A stretch of DNA of 64,000 bases from Nansenia antarctica (lineage: Eukaryota > Chordata > Actinopteri > Argentiniformes > Microstomatidae). Each line of letters opens with the position of its first letter. Within the stretch, counting starts at the first letter, position 1. This document shows, piece after piece, positions 11,801 to 19,912 of the stretch. The stretch lies in NCBI GenBank assembly GCA_963989245.1, contig OZ022358.1, positions 19,009,895 to 19,073,894 on the forward strand. Direction: 5' to 3'. Both the position numbers and the translations under genes were made by a program. The notes under the pieces were generated by a model. The model was not told the origin of the DNA. It saw only the letters and a program-made list of their open reading frames with translations, and searched no databases.

Positions 11801-12728
11801 GGATAAGTTCAGGGTTGAATATGAGAAGCTGACTAGTGCCCTGTTGAAGTCCCACGTGAGTGAGAAGCGGCTGATGACAAAATGCAGAGAGCTGAATGCG
11901 GAGACAGTGACCAACTCAGTGAAGGTTGCCACTGCACTAAAGCTATCCCAGGAAGACCAGACTACTATCACGTCTCTGGAGAAGGAAGTGAAGCAGCTGC
12001 ACACGGAGCTGGACGCCAAGCAGTCGGACATCAAAGTGCTGAACCAGCCGGGCCAGCGAAGCAGAGAGGAGCAGCAGAGGCTGGAGCAGCAGCTGCGGGA
12101 GCAGAAGCTCAACAATGAGAGAACCACAAAGGAGCTGGAGCAGCTGCCAGTCAGAAACACCAAACTCCAGCAGGAGAACGAGCACAACGCCTTGAGTATG
12201 GAGCAACAGTCCCTGGACAATCAGCAAAGGGCATCTGACCTCAGGATTAAAGAGGAGGAGGTGAATCAGATGCGTCAGGAGATTGCCAAGCAAACGAAGT
12301 TGAGAGAGGCCACCCAGAGGAAGTTCCGACATATGGAGGATCAGAAGTTGGATGTGGAGCAGCAAAGGGACATGCTGAAAACCCAGATAGCTGGGCTGGA
12401 GAGAGAATTGGAGTCTTCCAGAAAGCAGATGGAGATTGACAAAAGGGTCAGGCAGAAGTGGACGAGGGAGAGAGACAACTTGTCCGAAGGTGCCGTGGTA
12501 CTGGTGATCGACCAGTCCCTTCCACGCGCCGCCTGGCAGACAGGCAGAGTGACCAAGGTCCTGCCGGGTCCGGATGGAAGGGTGCGGACGGCCATCGTGG
12601 ACGTTGGTGGTCGCACTTACACCCGACCTGTGGCACGCCTGATTGAGCTCCCTCAAATTACCAAGGACACTATCACCTCCTACCTCACGCTGCTAGAGCA
12701 GCCTAGCCAGTGTGCCTTCCTTAGTTAA
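8868..12728 (+). CDS. chimeric Gag-protease-CFAP58-DUF5641 polyprotein
   Basis: A single 1286-codon ORF. Residues 1-150 are Pro/Ser-rich and acidic. Residues 165-285 form a coiled coil of repeated QEALERER/QMERDRLQ units, followed by a Gag-like region to about residue 630. Three zinc knuckles (C-X2-C-X3-H-X4-C/H) span residues 642-706, and an aspartic protease with AVLDDGSERTIL is near residue 763. From about residue 957 to 1205 the protein instead matches the host axonemal protein CFAP58/CCDC147 (for example LMTKCRELNAE and VKVATALKLSQEDQTT). Residues 1205-1262 return to the BEL/Pao C-terminal DUF5641-like domain (RVTKVLPGPDGRVRTA). Reverse transcriptase, RNase H and integrase catalytic parts are missing. 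The start is the first Met after the primer site. Absence of stops or frameshifts implies recent selection or recent origin. Confidence 0.93.
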   Translation: MAERSQPDQTVTPPSPPPEPEPRPQRVPRLPPRLQEYELELESSLSGSEERTPRDTVVGEAEVSAGARVASTETALKEHQPEDEMAEPQGFAVEPEEQEGEARSDSACGRKREGLSLNDLPPSTARSRPSSCRSVASSRSRVSVGSSASGADSLHSRGSSAALSECMRQQAEMALERERQQAEMALERERLQFERERLQRQEALERERLQMDGAERAAERQRQEALERERIQYERERFQMNGAERAAERQRQEALERERFQMERDRLQMEREQLHAEKMEEVMQTMRDVCISRAPSARSSRASSARPSRVPSPEPPADGSMTPAMTVQLQAQLTTWKEEDQGPDRYAAQREPASLPGRGAIPQERSTPLGPPVHQNACRPDTQTVTPAPIIHYRMFPQVEGPKFPFFKDEDRSQYVELRICLDTLLDDSCSESYKYAILLQHVRNPRAHNMVLAHASAPTPYTRALADLDARYGRPWNHALAELQALEQQAPIKDERALDDFALRVHTLVGMLKTQGPAGASEINSTSNVERLLRKIPRFRQERFRRQQRVRNPGKLGLSMAAFAEFLLEEVHDTNVDAMGYAEPKKEREKGDRWDRPSSNRGRPVGVLHTEEEPRRERKARPEGKDSSQPPQKGRRGPPPCPYCTSEHWFNECSDFNNLSTEAKQRWLEENKRCWNCGRDHLAKNCTLRRKCNRCEEVHLNILHEVSLARSTEGTRSPRSGSAPEEATPVYYLDPARSSGSKVLLKVVKVRLHHNNAVYDTYAVLDDGSERTILLQGAVRQLGLQGTAEKLTLRTIRRDLKEVTGARINFSISPAGRPSDRYRLRNVFTADQLALSRYDYPLERLRARYSHLRRVDLHPIEGAEPTLLIGSDNAELIVSLRPPLRGPRGCPMAVKTALGWALQGATEGRDRGGRATSSLHVRTEEVQTINCLHTRVDSMNAALRDNVQKPEGEGNSFDSLQKEFQEVLDELVGEKSLDKFRVEYEKLTSALLKSHVSEKRLMTKCRELNAETVTNSVKVATALKLSQEDQTTITSLEKEVKQLHTELDAKQSDIKVLNQPGQRSREEQQRLEQQLREQKLNNERTTKELEQLPVRNTKLQQENEHNALSMEQQSLDNQQRASDLRIKEEEVNQMRQEIAKQTKLREATQRKFRHMEDQKLDVEQQRDMLKTQIAGLERELESSRKQMEIDKRVRQKWTRERDNLSEGAVVLVIDQSLPRAAWQTGRVTKVLPGPDGRVRTAIVDVGGRTYTRPVARLIELPQITKDTITSYLTLLEQPSQCAFLS
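11737..12482 (+). other. cfap58: captured CFAP58 (CCDC147) coding segment
   Basis: About 249 codons of coiled coil that align by eye with the N-terminal third of vertebrate CFAP58 as I remember it. The match starts at the family's F-QEVL-EL-G-KSL-KFR block near its N terminus. It continues to ATALKLSQEDQTT, then jumps over roughly 100 residues to the HTELDAKQSDIK block and ends just after the family's RERD block. Exon-like contiguity without introns shows it came through an RNA intermediate. It is in frame with the upstream protease and the downstream DUF5641-like tail. Confidence 0.85.
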
Positions 12729-12755
12729 ATGAAACCGAGGGTTTCATGGGGCGGC

Positions 12756-13822
12756 TGTTATGAAGGCCCACAGTTTAGAGCCAGTTTTAGTTTCCCCGAA
12801 ATCAGCCCTTTTGCCCTGTTATTTCCTTTCTTATTTTCCATACTATTTCTGTACGTTTCATGAAGGTGTATGTATTATTATTGTAATGTTTATGTATATG
12901 TTTGATGACGTAGTATATCCGGGGTGGGTCCGTGACCCGGATGCTAGGTTCGGTGGTGTATATATAAGAGACGGAAGTGGTCAGTGTGTCAGTGTGTGAA
13001 GAGAATCAGAACGAGAGAGAGTAACGAGAGAGAAGCAACGAAAAGTCAATCTAAGATGGCGGATTCAGTAACACGCACACCGTGCAGAAGCTGAAGACGC
13101 CAGGAAAGTGATTATTGAGTTTACCACTGTAGCCCAGTTTAGTTGTGTTCCCGTTAGACAGCCTTGCCAGCAGCCGGCTGTTAACGTTGGACCACGCGAG
13201 ACGCCAAACTGGACAGAATCGTCGCCTCCACAAGCGGACTGCGACCGAACGCTGACTCCATCGGAGCTTCGACGTGGACCACCGGACCTGGGCCCTTCAC
13301 CTCGTCGTGGACCACGAAGAAGGCCCTTTCCCTCCGCGTTGCTACGTCACCCCCCCCCCTTTTGTCTGCTACCTTCCTCGACGCACATGCCATCCAACCA
13401 GGCCTCAACGCGCACCACAGTCCGGGACTATAAGCCTGTTCAGGCCAGATACTATGAGTGAGTGATTGAGTGTGTGTGTGGCCGGCGGGGAGGGAATGTA
13501 TATATCTGGGGATGTATACATCAGTTATGTAAATAAATGTGTTGTTCATATGTGATACCGTTACCGTGTGTTAGTTGTTTGTATGCTAATGCTAATTCCA
13601 AGGCTAATGCTAATGCTAATTCCAAGGCTAATGCTAATGCTAATTCCAATGTTAATGCTAATGCTAATTCCCATGCTAATGCTAACGATAGTAACTGCTA
13701 GTCTAACGGTTTGCTGGCGCCCCCTGCCTGTATCCTCCTACACTGCCTATTTAGCTTAGAGTTAGTTAGATAACCAGCCCCTTCCTAAATCCTACAGTCC
13801 TTTTAGCTACTCCCTGGTTACA
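12756..13822 (+). repeat. right LTR of the BEL/Pao element
   Basis: Same length (1067 bp) and apparently one substitution (A at 13232 for G at 8239) compared with the left LTR. It is followed directly by the CTCTG target duplicate. Confidence 0.96.
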
Positions 13823-13827
13823 CTCTG

Positions 13828-15588
13828 TTTCCCTTGAGAAAGTCAAAAGAATGTATCAATATGGACCAGAGTATGACATGAGGAGAGTACTAATATAATT
13901 TCCATAATACATGTGAATTTGTTATGACTTAATGATCACTTATTTATACCATTTTGCCTTATCAGTGAGAAACAACTATTTGACCATTATTCAGTGAAGC
14001 ATTTAAGTGAAGAAGGACAAAAGAAGCTGAAGGACTACAGCTTGAAGGACTTGCACTGACTTGTCCATTGCATTTGAATCTTTTTGTACACTTACAGCCA
14101 ATAACTATTCTTGCATTTTAGTTCTGTTTATTAGCATTATTGTGTTGCAATGCACCTACATTCAGCACTCTCTCTATACTGTTAGGCCCTTATTTTACTC
14201 TAGATAGAACATAACATAACATTTGTTATTAATTCCATTCGGTATACCTCATAAATGTTCTTTCCATGTGTTCATTTCTGGTGTTTGTGGGCTAAGCCAT
14301 TTCTTTGTCATTCACATTAGAGCACACATTTGACATATTCTAAATATAAATTATGTATATCTAGACGCCTCACTGGGTGGGGTTACAGGGGGAGTTTCAA
14401 GGAGCAGGTTTACTGGATTTATGAAATGTTGACATTCATATAAGGATTCCATTATCCCAGAATGCCCTCATAACTGGAGAGGGCTTTGCACACCATTCAC
14501 ATTTATGTCCACAGTTTCATCAACAACTAGTTGGAATAGTTGTATTATATTTATGTTGTGCAACGGGTGTTATAAGATTTCCCCAGGCATCTATTGCAGT
14601 TTGATACATTATTATAAACCTTTTGAATGGTACATTTTAAATACAGCATTGAAAGCAGTACACTTGGAAGAGTACAGCACAATGTGGAGATGAGTAACGT
14701 CACTGGCAGGGAGCTTTTGCGGAAACACTCGCATTCACTAAACCAAACAAATTCAAACAAAAAGTTTCAAACAAATTCCTTCATTCCTCAAACAAAACAA
14801 TATATAATATCAAACAGGCTGTTTACTAGGAAAAATCATCAGAATACATGTTACAAATATGCTGGCGAAGACTACTGTTACTTAGGTTGGTTTCCAGCAC
14901 TGAGAAATGCTTGTGGCTTCCAGGCAGTAGGTTGCCAAAGAGCCACACACACGCAAGTCACAGGTTACACACCCATGGCACGTTGGAGACGTCCAGAAAC
15001 ATCCCAAACATTTTGGATAGGTGTACATCACAGACTGCTAAGGGATCATACTGTGAGTAATGATTCAACATGTTTATTTAGTGACATTTTCAAGGAGAAA
15101 AAGCTACATATTGCACCTTTAACTTTCAATTACTTTTCAATATATTTAAATATATCTAGGGATACTGTATTTTCCAATAGTCAGCAACTCAACTTCTTTA
15201 CATTCCACTGTAAATTGAAAATAAAAAGCTTTGGGAATTTGCTAAGTTAGCCACATAAGGAGTTCCCGGATGTTTGTCCAGTGTATCACCAGAGGTGAAA
15301 GCAAGATGCAGATATAAACTCCATATTTACAAAGCAGGTATTCTCTGAAATCATATAGTCTACATCGGTCTGGTCAAGTTTAACCCTTTGTATTCGCGTT
15401 GATGCCTCATACTTCAGTGAAGCGAGAGACAATGCTCCCTTCTCTGAGACATCACCCCACCACCCCAACACTGTCATGACATATACCTCTAACCCTAACC
15501 CTAACACACTGGCCTTCTCTGTTCCTTACTAACTCAGTGAAACAGTACTTTGTGGATGCACTATTATATCTCACGTACCAGTCATATA
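13828..15588. other. right flank of the LTR element; possible exons, otherwise nothing recognised
   Basis: At 13835-13886 and 13968-14060 are two exon-like reading stretches. The second reads EKQLFDHYSVKHLSEEG and ends in a stop after LKDLH. They could continue the unrecognised gene left of the insertion. The rest to 15588 shows no recognisable gene. A short CTAACC repeat at 15489-15503 is too brief to matter. Confidence 0.3.
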
Positions 15589-17157
15589 CAGTGAGGTGCA
15601 AAAATGTGGGCACCCCTGGTTTAAATGTCTGTTACAATTAATCTCCAAGTGATTGAAAGCAAACCTGAACACTAAATGCTACAAAGTTAAACATGACACC
15701 TTTCTGCACATTTTAAAGCAAGGTTTCTTTTTATTTGAAGTTTTTAAATGATAAAAAAGGGAAAAGGGGAATTTGGGAACCCTTTTGGATTATTCGTTGT
15801 TACCTTTTGAGAAGATGATTACTAAGGCCCAGACCAAGGTGACTTACTCGTTAGGGCTTCAATGAGTCAGGTGAATATAATTCCAGGGTTGAACTATATA
15901 TTCTGAAGTAACTCCATGCCTTCTAAAGTATCCGACTGCGGTGGCTGTTTTGTCTGGTGTTAAAAACCATGGGTTCCTCTAAACAGTTGTCCAAGGATGT
16001 CAGAATCAAGATAGTTCACTTCCACCATCAAGGAGAAGGCTACAAAAACCTCTTGCAACGTTTCAAACTACCCATTTCCACTGTCAGTAACATGATCAGA
16101 AAATGGAAAATAAATGGAACAATTGAAGTCAAGGCAAGAACTGGAAGACCAAGACATTTTTCAGATAGAGATCTGGTGAGAAATGCTCAGACGAACCCAC
16201 ACATCACTGCAAAAGAGCTGCAAAAAAGAGTAGCAGACACCGGTCTAGTTGTTAGCTTAAACAACAAAGACCTACATGGCAGAGTTGCCAGAAAGAAGCC
16301 TTCCCTACGACCTCAACACAAAATTAAGCGTCTGAAGTATGCAAAAGAAAACCTTGAGAGACATGAAGCCTAACAATGTGCTTTGGACTGACGAAACAAA
16401 ACATTTTCTTTTTGGCCACAACCAAAGAAGGTATGTTTGGAGAAGAAAGGGAGAAGCATTTGTAGAGAAGAACATCTTGCCAACTGTTAAGCATGGAGGT
16501 GGGTCCATTATGCTTTGGGGTTGTGTAGCAGCTGGGGGCACAGGCAATATTGCGTGGATGGAAGGAAGAATGGATTCCACCAAATATCAAGACATTATAG
16601 AGGCTAATTTAAGTTCGAAGGTCTAAGTTCGAAGTTCGAAGGTCGGTCCAGAAATTGAAGTTGAAGAGAGGTTGGGTATTCCAGCAAGACAATGACCCGA
16701 AGAATACCTCAAAATCAACCATGAAGTATCTCCAGGAAATACGGATTAAGGTTTTGGAATGGCCATCACAGTCCTCAGACTTGAATATTATTGAAAATCT
16801 GTGGAGAGATCTCAAACATGCAATGCAAGAAGGCTGAAGATTATTTCAGGTGTTCTGCCAGGAAGAATGAGGAAAAATTCCCAAAACAAGAATGTAAAGA
16901 CTCTTGGCTGGCTACAGGAAGCGTTTGCAAGCTGTTCTAGTTGCCAGAGGAGGAGTTACAAAGTACTAGCTGACAGGGTTCCCAAACTTTTGCACAAGGC
17001 CTTTTTCCTTGAAACTGTAAAAAGTAAAAATAAAAATTAATCTTGCTTTAAAATGTGATTAAATGTGTCATGTTTAACTTTGTACCATTTGGAGGTTAGG
17101 TTGGCTTGTTTTCACTTAGATATTAATTGTAAAAGGTATTTTGACTGCACCTCACTG
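15589..17157 (+). mobile_element. Tc1-like transposon, inactive
   Basis: The ends CAGTGAGGTGCAAAA (15589) and its inverted copy ending CTCACTG (17157) are each flanked by TA, the Tc1/mariner target. The length (1569 bp) is normal for Tc1. The transposase frame is broken in several places. Confidence 0.93.
15957..16837 (+). pseudogene. Tc1-like transposase pseudogene
   Basis: Three frame-shifted pieces cover the protein. 15968-16371 encodes the paired-like DNA-binding half (SKDVRIKIVHFHHQGEGYKN through GRPRHFS). 16339-16626 encodes the first catalytic region (VLWTDETKHFLFG and KHGGGSIMLWGC). 16655-16837 encodes the RGWVFQQDNDPKNTSK block and the WPSQSSDLNIIENLW block with the last catalytic acid. 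A small tandem GAAGTTCGAAGGTC-type insertion at 16612-16645 separates the last two pieces. The protein cannot be made from this copy. Confidence 0.9.
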
Positions 17158-17257
17158 TACATCTCTTAGTCATGGTTACAGTATTGAACAATGAGCACCT
17201 TTCATGGCTCTCTCTCCAACCCCGGAGCTTCTACCTTTGCTCACACAATCACTGCAG

Positions 17258-17261
<4 letters not shown>
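17158..17261. other. spacer, nothing recognised
   Basis: Unique-looking spacer between the Tc1 end and the CA repeat. Confidence 0.4.
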
Positions 17262-17298
<37 letters not shown>

Positions 17299-17313
17299 CA
17301 CACACACACGCAC

Positions 17314-17364
<51 letters not shown>

Positions 17365-17365
17365 G

Positions 17366-17399
<34 letters not shown>

Positions 17400-17483
17400 A
17401 CTCAAGTGCAGAGCACACCCACAAAAACACTCAGATATGAGCGTATGCACACACACGCACGCACGCACACACACACACGCACG

Positions 17484-17556
<73 letters not shown>
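17262..17556. repeat. (CA)n microsatellite, compound
   Basis: About 300 bp of CA with CG, AG and unique interruptions. The long His/Thr and Cys/Val ORFs here are artefacts. Confidence 0.97.
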
Positions 17557-17557
<1 letters not shown>

Positions 17558-17845
17558 TTGATTCAGCCACTGCTTCCATCTCAATCTGTATAATCTGAAA
17601 CCAATGAGAGAGATTACAACATGTAATCCAGGGGGAAAACAGCGCTAAATCACTGTGATGGGTTTGGCTTTTCCCTTTGAGTGCCCGAGGGAGAGGGTGG
17701 GCACACCATACACATTACTTTCACATTTTTACTGCAGCTATATTTAGATGTTTTCTGATTCATTTACACAACAAACCGTTCACCAGGAGGAAGACAAATC
17801 AATATAAATCAGGGGAATTTATTTAATTTATTAATTTATGTATTT

Positions 17846-17925
17846 TTACCTTTATTTAACCAGATAAAATCAATTGAGAACAAATTCTCATTTTCAATGA
17901 AGATCTGGCCAAGAGTTTCATTTTA
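17846..17925. repeat. short interspersed repeat, copy 2
   Basis: ACCTTTATTTAACCAGATAAAATCA... is a second, better preserved copy of the repeat at 5585-5655. It abuts the truncated left end of the next Tc1 element. Confidence 0.5.
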
Positions 17926-19113
17926 ACAGTGAGAGACAGAATATATATTTAAAAATCCCAGAAAATCACATTAGGCTATATGAATTTTGAAAAATGATTT
18001 GTGTTTTATTGAGTAAAATAAGTATTTCACCCCCTAGCAAAATATGACTCAGTACTTGGTGGAGAAACCCTTGTTGGCAAGCACAGCGGTCAGACGTTTC
18101 TTGTAGTTGGTCACCTAGTTTGCGCAGATTCCAGGAGGGATTTTGGCCCACTCCTCTTTGCAGCTCCTCTCCAAATCCTTAAGGTTGGAGGTTGGCGCTT
18201 GGCAACTCGAAGCTTCAGCTCCCTCCACATATTTTCTATGGGATTAAGGTCCAGAGACTGACTAGGCCACTCCATGACCTTAATGTGCTTCTTCTTGAGC
18301 CACTCCTTTGTTGCCTTAGCCGTATGTTTTGGGTCATTGTCATGCTGGAACACCCATCCACGACCCATTTTCAGTGTCCTGGCTGAGGGAAGGAGGATCT
18401 CACCCAAGATTTCATGGTACATGGCCCCGTTCATCCTCCCCTCGATGCGGTGAAGTCGTCCTGTCGGCTTAGCAGAGAAACAGCCCCAAAGCATAATGTT
18501 TCCACCGCCATGCTTGACGGTGGGGATGGTGTTCTTGGGGTCAAAGTCAGTATTTTTCCTCCTCCAAACACGGCGAGTCGAGTTGATGCCAAAGAGCTCG
18601 ATTTTGGTCTCATCTGACCACAGCACTTTCTCCCAACCCTCCTCTGAATCATCCAGGTGCTCTTGAGCAGGGGGACCTTGCGGGCGCTACAGGATTTCAA
18701 TCCTTTCAATCTTGGTGACTGTGGTCCCAGCTGCCTTGAGATCATTAACAAGCTCCTCCCGTGTAGTTCTGGGTTGATCCCTCACCTTTCTCATGATCAA
18801 CATCACCCCACAAGGTGAGATCTTGCGTGGAGCCCCAGACCGAGGGAGATTGATGGTCAATTCATGTTTCTTACATTTTCGAATAATTGCACCGACAGTA
18901 TTCTCCTTCTCACCAAGATGCTTGGTAGGGGGTGAAATACTTATTTTACTCAATAAAACACACATTTTTTCAAAAAGTCATATAATGTGATTTTCTGGGA
19001 ATATTTGTTATATTCTGTCTCTCACTGTTAAAATGAACCTACCATTAAAACGATAGACTGTTCATTTCTTTGTAAGGGGGTAAACTCACAAAATCATTGG
19101 ATCTTCCCCACTG
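17926..19113 (-). mobile_element. Tc1-like transposon with long inverted repeats, left end truncated
   Basis: About 100 bp of inverted repeat is seen at 17926-18040 and 18926-19030 (shared phrases CAGTGAGAGACAGAATAT, CCCAGAAAATCACATTA and TTTTATTGAGTAAAATAAGTATTTCACCCCCT). On the right the repeat extends to CCCCACTG at 19113, followed by TA. The outermost left part is missing and replaced by the interspersed repeat. A piece of the same outer inverted repeat stands alone at 26788-26840. Confidence 0.85.
18111..18965 (-). pseudogene. Tc1-like transposase pseudogene
   Basis: On the minus strand, 18687-18900 encodes the end of the N-terminal DNA-binding half (NTVGAIIRKCKKHELT and GAPRKISP). 18111-18626 encodes the catalytic half (MLWSDETKIELFG, KHGGGNIMLWGCFS, FQHDNDPKHTAKATKEWL and WPSQSLDLNPIENMWRELK). 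The two halves are in different frames, and part of the linker around 18630-18690 is lost, so the gene is dead. Confidence 0.9.
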
Positions 19114-19715
19114 TACCTTTTTGGTCATCAAATGTGTTTATTACTCTCTTTTAATCTCATAGGAGATGATATGTGCCATCCGATCTGTGCAGAGTGAATT
19201 TAGTCTGGTTGAATTGTAATATTAGTTGAATTGACATGGATGCCATGTGTTTGTTCATTCACAACAAGCCTTTGTATAGGAAGGACCCCTGGGCCAGCTG
19301 AGAGATGGTGGTTAAAGGCTTTGAGAGAGGGGCTGTCTGTACCATGACTGTAGGGCTTGTGTTTGTATGACTACTTTGCCTTGAACTTTGCTAAGTGTCA
19401 TTTTTTTTGCTGTGGTGGTAGCTCTCAGGGTGTATGGAGCACTGTGTGTGTGTGTTTGTGTTTTAATGTGTATGTCTTTATGTGTGTTATTCATGTTTGA
19501 GTGGTGGGGTGGGAAAGCTGCATGAGGCTGTTATTTTTAGCAGCTGTGGGTTTGGCTGGATGGGGGACTTTGACCAACGTCACATATCTGAGAATGTTCC
19601 AGCAATTAACGCTTCCTCTGTCATCCTGAACCACAGTGTATGCCCACCCTGACATAAACCCCACCTAACCCCATCCTCCCATAATACCTCATCCTCAACC
19701 AGTGTTCTGCCTCAG
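19114..19715. other. intergenic, nothing recognised
   Basis: GT-rich in places (19440-19470). No gene or transposon end is recognised. Confidence 0.4.
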
Positions 19716-19762
<47 letters not shown>

Positions 19763-19764
19763 GA

Positions 19765-19799
<35 letters not shown>

Positions 19800-19804
19800 G
19801 CGCA

Positions 19805-19837
<33 letters not shown>

Positions 19838-19853
19838 TCACACACACGCACGT

Positions 19854-19895
<42 letters not shown>

Positions 19896-19912
19896 ACACA
19901 CACACTCTACTG
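19716..19912. repeat. (CA)n microsatellite with CG interruptions
   Basis: About 195 bp of CA with CGCG islands and one TGG interruption. Confidence 0.97.

Larger units (their letters stand above)
7758..13827 (+). mobile_element. BEL/Pao-type LTR retrotransposon that has captured host CFAP58 sequence
   Basis: The element has two 1067-bp LTRs (7763-8829 and 12756-13822) that begin TGTTA and end TTACA, flanked by a 5-bp target duplication CTCTG (7758-7762 and 13823-13827). A primer-binding site follows the left LTR, and a G-rich polypurine-like stretch (CATGGGGCGGC) precedes the right LTR. One ORF fills the interior. Gag zinc knuckles, a DDG retropepsin and a C-terminal DUF5641-like domain place it in BEL/Pao. 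The reverse transcriptase, RNase H and integrase core are absent and are replaced by a host coiled-coil segment, so it must depend on another element for mobilisation. The LTRs differ visibly at only one site (8239 against 13232), so insertion is recent. Confidence 0.95.

Noticed and set aside
12756..13822. A second, separate gene cluster repeated after the LTR element
   Set aside because: The identical small ORFs at about 7767-8766 and 12760-13759 are simply the two LTRs.
14627..15250. 207-aa ORF
   Set aside because: No motif, no splice support and AT-rich composition; likely chance.
15489..15503. Interstitial telomere repeat (CTAACC)n
   Set aside because: Only two to three units, expected by chance.
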